Below are positions 61,713 through 64,000 of a stretch of DNA of 64,000 nt, piece after piece. The notes under the pieces were generated by a model. That model was not told where the DNA came from and ran no database searches. It saw nothing but the letters and a program-made list of their open reading frames with translations. The stretch comes from Galbula dea (lineage: Eukaryota > Chordata > Aves > Piciformes > Galbulidae). Both the position numbers and the translations under genes were made by a program. Where the stretch lies: assembly GCA_013399015.1 (NCBI GenBank), contig VWZX01002915.1:317363-381362 (forward strand), in the 5' to 3' direction. Numbering within the stretch: the stretch's first letter is position 1; each line of letters begins with the position of its first letter.

Positions 61713-64000
61713 CATTTCATGGTGCCTCTGCCCATCTCTTCCCCTGACTTCACAGGCACCCGATAGTTGGAAGCCAGCTCAGAGCACGTGTGGAGAAGGG
61801 CAGCTCTGAAAATAAGCCAGCTCTGGGTTAAAATAACCTGCAGTGCTCTGGTGCTTGAGCATCAACCCAAAATAGGCTCCCTGCTGGGATAAGGATGCTA
61901 TAAATAAATCCCAGTGATTTGTGCTGGAGAAAAGCCCCATGGCAGGAGCAACCACCCATGCTGGCCTGGTGGCACCACGAGAGCAGCATGGCCACTGCAG
62001 AGCTGCTGGGATGGCCTGGGTGCTGTCAGGGATCAGCTGGGCTCTGGGTGACACAGTGGCTGGTGTTACTTCTCCTCTTCTCAGGCTTTCACCAAGCCAT
62101 CAGGTGATGAGCAGATGCAAGCCACCACAGTGCTTGGGTGGCTGGCAGGGTCATGCCTGGCTTTGGCTTAGGGCACAGGGGAGAGTGGCTAAAGAGGTAG
62201 ATGAAGTGGCTTCAGGATTTTTGGGTCTAAGCCTGGCTACACTGGTGGCAGGAGATGATCTGGGTGATCAGCCAACACTTTTGAGTCACTATCTGCTTGA
62301 AAACAAGCACCTCAAAGTGAGGAACATGCATTCCCTCAGCCCCAGAATGGTCTAACAGTGAGTTCCAAGGCCACATGGAGGATGTGGAGAGGCAGGCATG
62401 AAGAGATCTTCTGGAGGAGAAAATAAAAGGGTTGTTTTCCTTTATCCCTTTAAACAGTTTTACAAGATGGGGCAGAGAAGGAAAGCCCCACTCTGCCCTT
62501 TGCAGGGTGTCACCATTCCTGCCCAGGCAACTGGGGATCTTTTGTAAGGTGGAATATGCTGGTTTGGTGTTTTGTGGCCAGGGCTGGTTCCCTCTCTGTA
62601 GCCACCTGGGGAGGGTGGAGGCTGGGCCAACCACCAACCCAATGACAGACTCTCCCTGTTACCCCCTCTTCCCCCCACAAAGGGAAGGGAAAGGGGATGA
62701 GAGAGAGAGACAGAGACTTGTGAGTTGGAAAATAAAACTGGAACTACTTTAATAATAATAATGATAAATGAAATCTATACAAATATTTACAGAACCCAAT
62801 CCCCAAACCAATCCCCCTTGATGGTAACTGTGTCACCACTGATGCTGCAGCAGATGAGAGCCAGGCTCAGGGGCTGGATCCTGGTGCTGGATGCAGGAAC
62901 TTAGGGGTCAGGATGGAGGGCAGAACAGGCAGAGTTCTCCCCTAATGCCAACCACTGAAGCACAGAAGAAGAGGAAGACCAGGAGGGAGAACAATCTAGC
63001 CAGGGGGAGCTGCCCCCAGTTTCTGTATCCAATATGACATACATGGGGTGGAACACTTCAGTTGGTCAGTTTGGGGTCACCTGTCCTGTCTGCTCCTCCC
63101 TGGAGGTGCAGCCTTTACCCTGCACCCCCAAGGTGAGACACAGGATTCAGCAGTGACCTTGCTCTGCAGCCCAGTGCCTGGCAGTAAATCTGACCATGAG
63201 GCCTTAGCACTGCCAGGAGCAGGCAGTGTCTGCACAAACATGTTGTTCTGCTCAGGAAGGGCAGCTTCTCAGAGGAGCTTTAGCTGAAAAGTGAAATCAC
63301 TGAGCAGAATCAGTTCTGTTCTAACCCAAAGCCATCTCAGGGACTGATGTTCACAGACCCCAGCACAGGGTCAGCTGCTGCACCTTAATGTCCTGTGGCA
63401 CCAGGCTGAACCTTGGTGACATGAGCTTGGCCATCTCCTCCACCAGCTGGGAAAAACCTTCATCAGCCTGGGGTTTGTGAGCTTGGATGCTGAAGTGTGG
63501 CTTTTGGAGAGCCACAGGGTGCAGGTTCAGCTTTCCCACAGGATTTGAGGTCTGGGTGGAATTGTGTAGCACTGACTGGTCACTGGGAGCAGAGCAACAC
63601 CAGGTTTTCCCAAGGGCCAGGAGAGCATCTCTGGCCATGCCCCTTGGAGACACTGCTGCTGCCTGCAGCTGGAGGTCATGGGCCTGGTGAGCCATGTTCT
63701 CACCTGGCTGAGGGTTTACATGAAGGCTGGTTGCTAAAGCCCAGGCTTTGGTAAGTCCCACTTTGGCCTTGCTCTGGCTAACAGTCAAGATGTCCCTGCC
63801 TTTGCCACACAGTTCTCCTCAGAGCTTTGTTCCATCTTATCTCCTCTCTGATGAGCTGCTCAGCCAGCTAAGTGCTACCTCTGCCTTCCTGCCCTTTGCT
63901 TGGAATACACACTTCAAACGTGGGGAGGTTTTGCTTCTCCAAGGGCAAGATGTTCTCTGCCATTGATCTCAGAGCACTACAGCACCACTGGTTTCATTCC
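61713..64000. other. Region downstream of the last CR1
   Basis: No gene with splice support. The stretch 62740-62790 is A/T-rich (TAATAATAATAATGATAAAT) with sequence on either side that resembles a degenerate LTR-type repeat, not proven. A minus-strand open frame near the right edge is listed separately. BTBD2, the next gene in human, is not seen. Confidence 0.5.
63351..63818 (-). pseudogene. Unrecognised open frame, possible exon or gene remnant
   Basis: A minus-strand frame of about 155 codons reading CGKGRDILTVSQSKAKVGLT, ALATSLHVNPQPGENMAHQA and FSQLVEEMAKLMSPRFSLVP. The composition is protein-like and not low in complexity. It begins after a TGA and ends at a TGA, without clear splice sites. 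Just upstream another frame starts MEQSSEENCVAKAGTS and stops, as if a frameshift had split one reading frame. I do not recognise the family. It could be chance. Confidence 0.25.

Noticed and set aside
1..64000. tRNA, rRNA or known microRNA genes
   Set aside because: I looked for tRNA-like boxes and long hairpins and saw none convincing. A tRNAscan or Infernal run could find what reading misses.

Overview
This is vertebrate nuclear DNA, almost certainly from a bird. Three split genes with GT-AG introns lie on the + strand. All three encode bird-like versions of conserved animal proteins. The interspersed repeats are CR1 LINEs, many ending in the typical avian CR1 tail. At least 16 CR1 pieces cover about 7 kb, roughly a tenth of the window. 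That is dense for a bird and would fit woodpeckers and relatives (Piciformes), but this is only a guess.

Layout, left to right. Positions 374-12008 hold the last 13 coding exons of AP3D1 (delta subunit of the AP-3 adaptor complex), followed by a 3'UTR to about 14165. Positions 14166-18440 are intergenic, with three CR1 copies and a 545-bp A-rich block. MOB3A starts in a CpG island at about 18440-19250. It has a long first intron (18662-30009) and coding exons at 30148-30565, 32300-32502 and 33383-33412; its 3'UTR ends near 34715. Positions 34720-46960 are intergenic, with CR1s, an LTR-like block with a 155-bp tandem repeat, two minisatellites and a CpG island. MKNK2 (MAP-kinase-interacting kinase 2, an eIF4E kinase) starts at a TATA/GC-box promoter near 47042. 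Eleven of its coding exons lie between 49408 and 55438, and its inferred 3'UTR runs to about 59675. The rest, to 64000, holds one long CR1 and unrecognised sequence.

The order AP3D1-MOB3A-MKNK2, all on one strand, is the same as on human chromosome 19p13.3. I see no IZUMO4, which lies between AP3D1 and MOB3A in human. The three genes do not form a pathway: AP3D1 sorts endosomal and lysosomal cargo, MOB3A is a MOB-family kinase adaptor, and MKNK2 phosphorylates eIF4E downstream of MAP kinases. Their proximity is conserved synteny.

Two runs of N (5533-5639 and 52355-52776) and single Ns at 47302 and 53049 mark assembly trouble. The second run very probably hides the MKNK2 exon with the metal-binding DFD motif and activation loop. 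The first MKNK2 coding exon was also not found. I did not find a wholly new biological system. The most interesting signals are a CR1 insertion that supplies the splice context of an AP3D1 exon, and several minisatellites placed at promoters and in UTRs.
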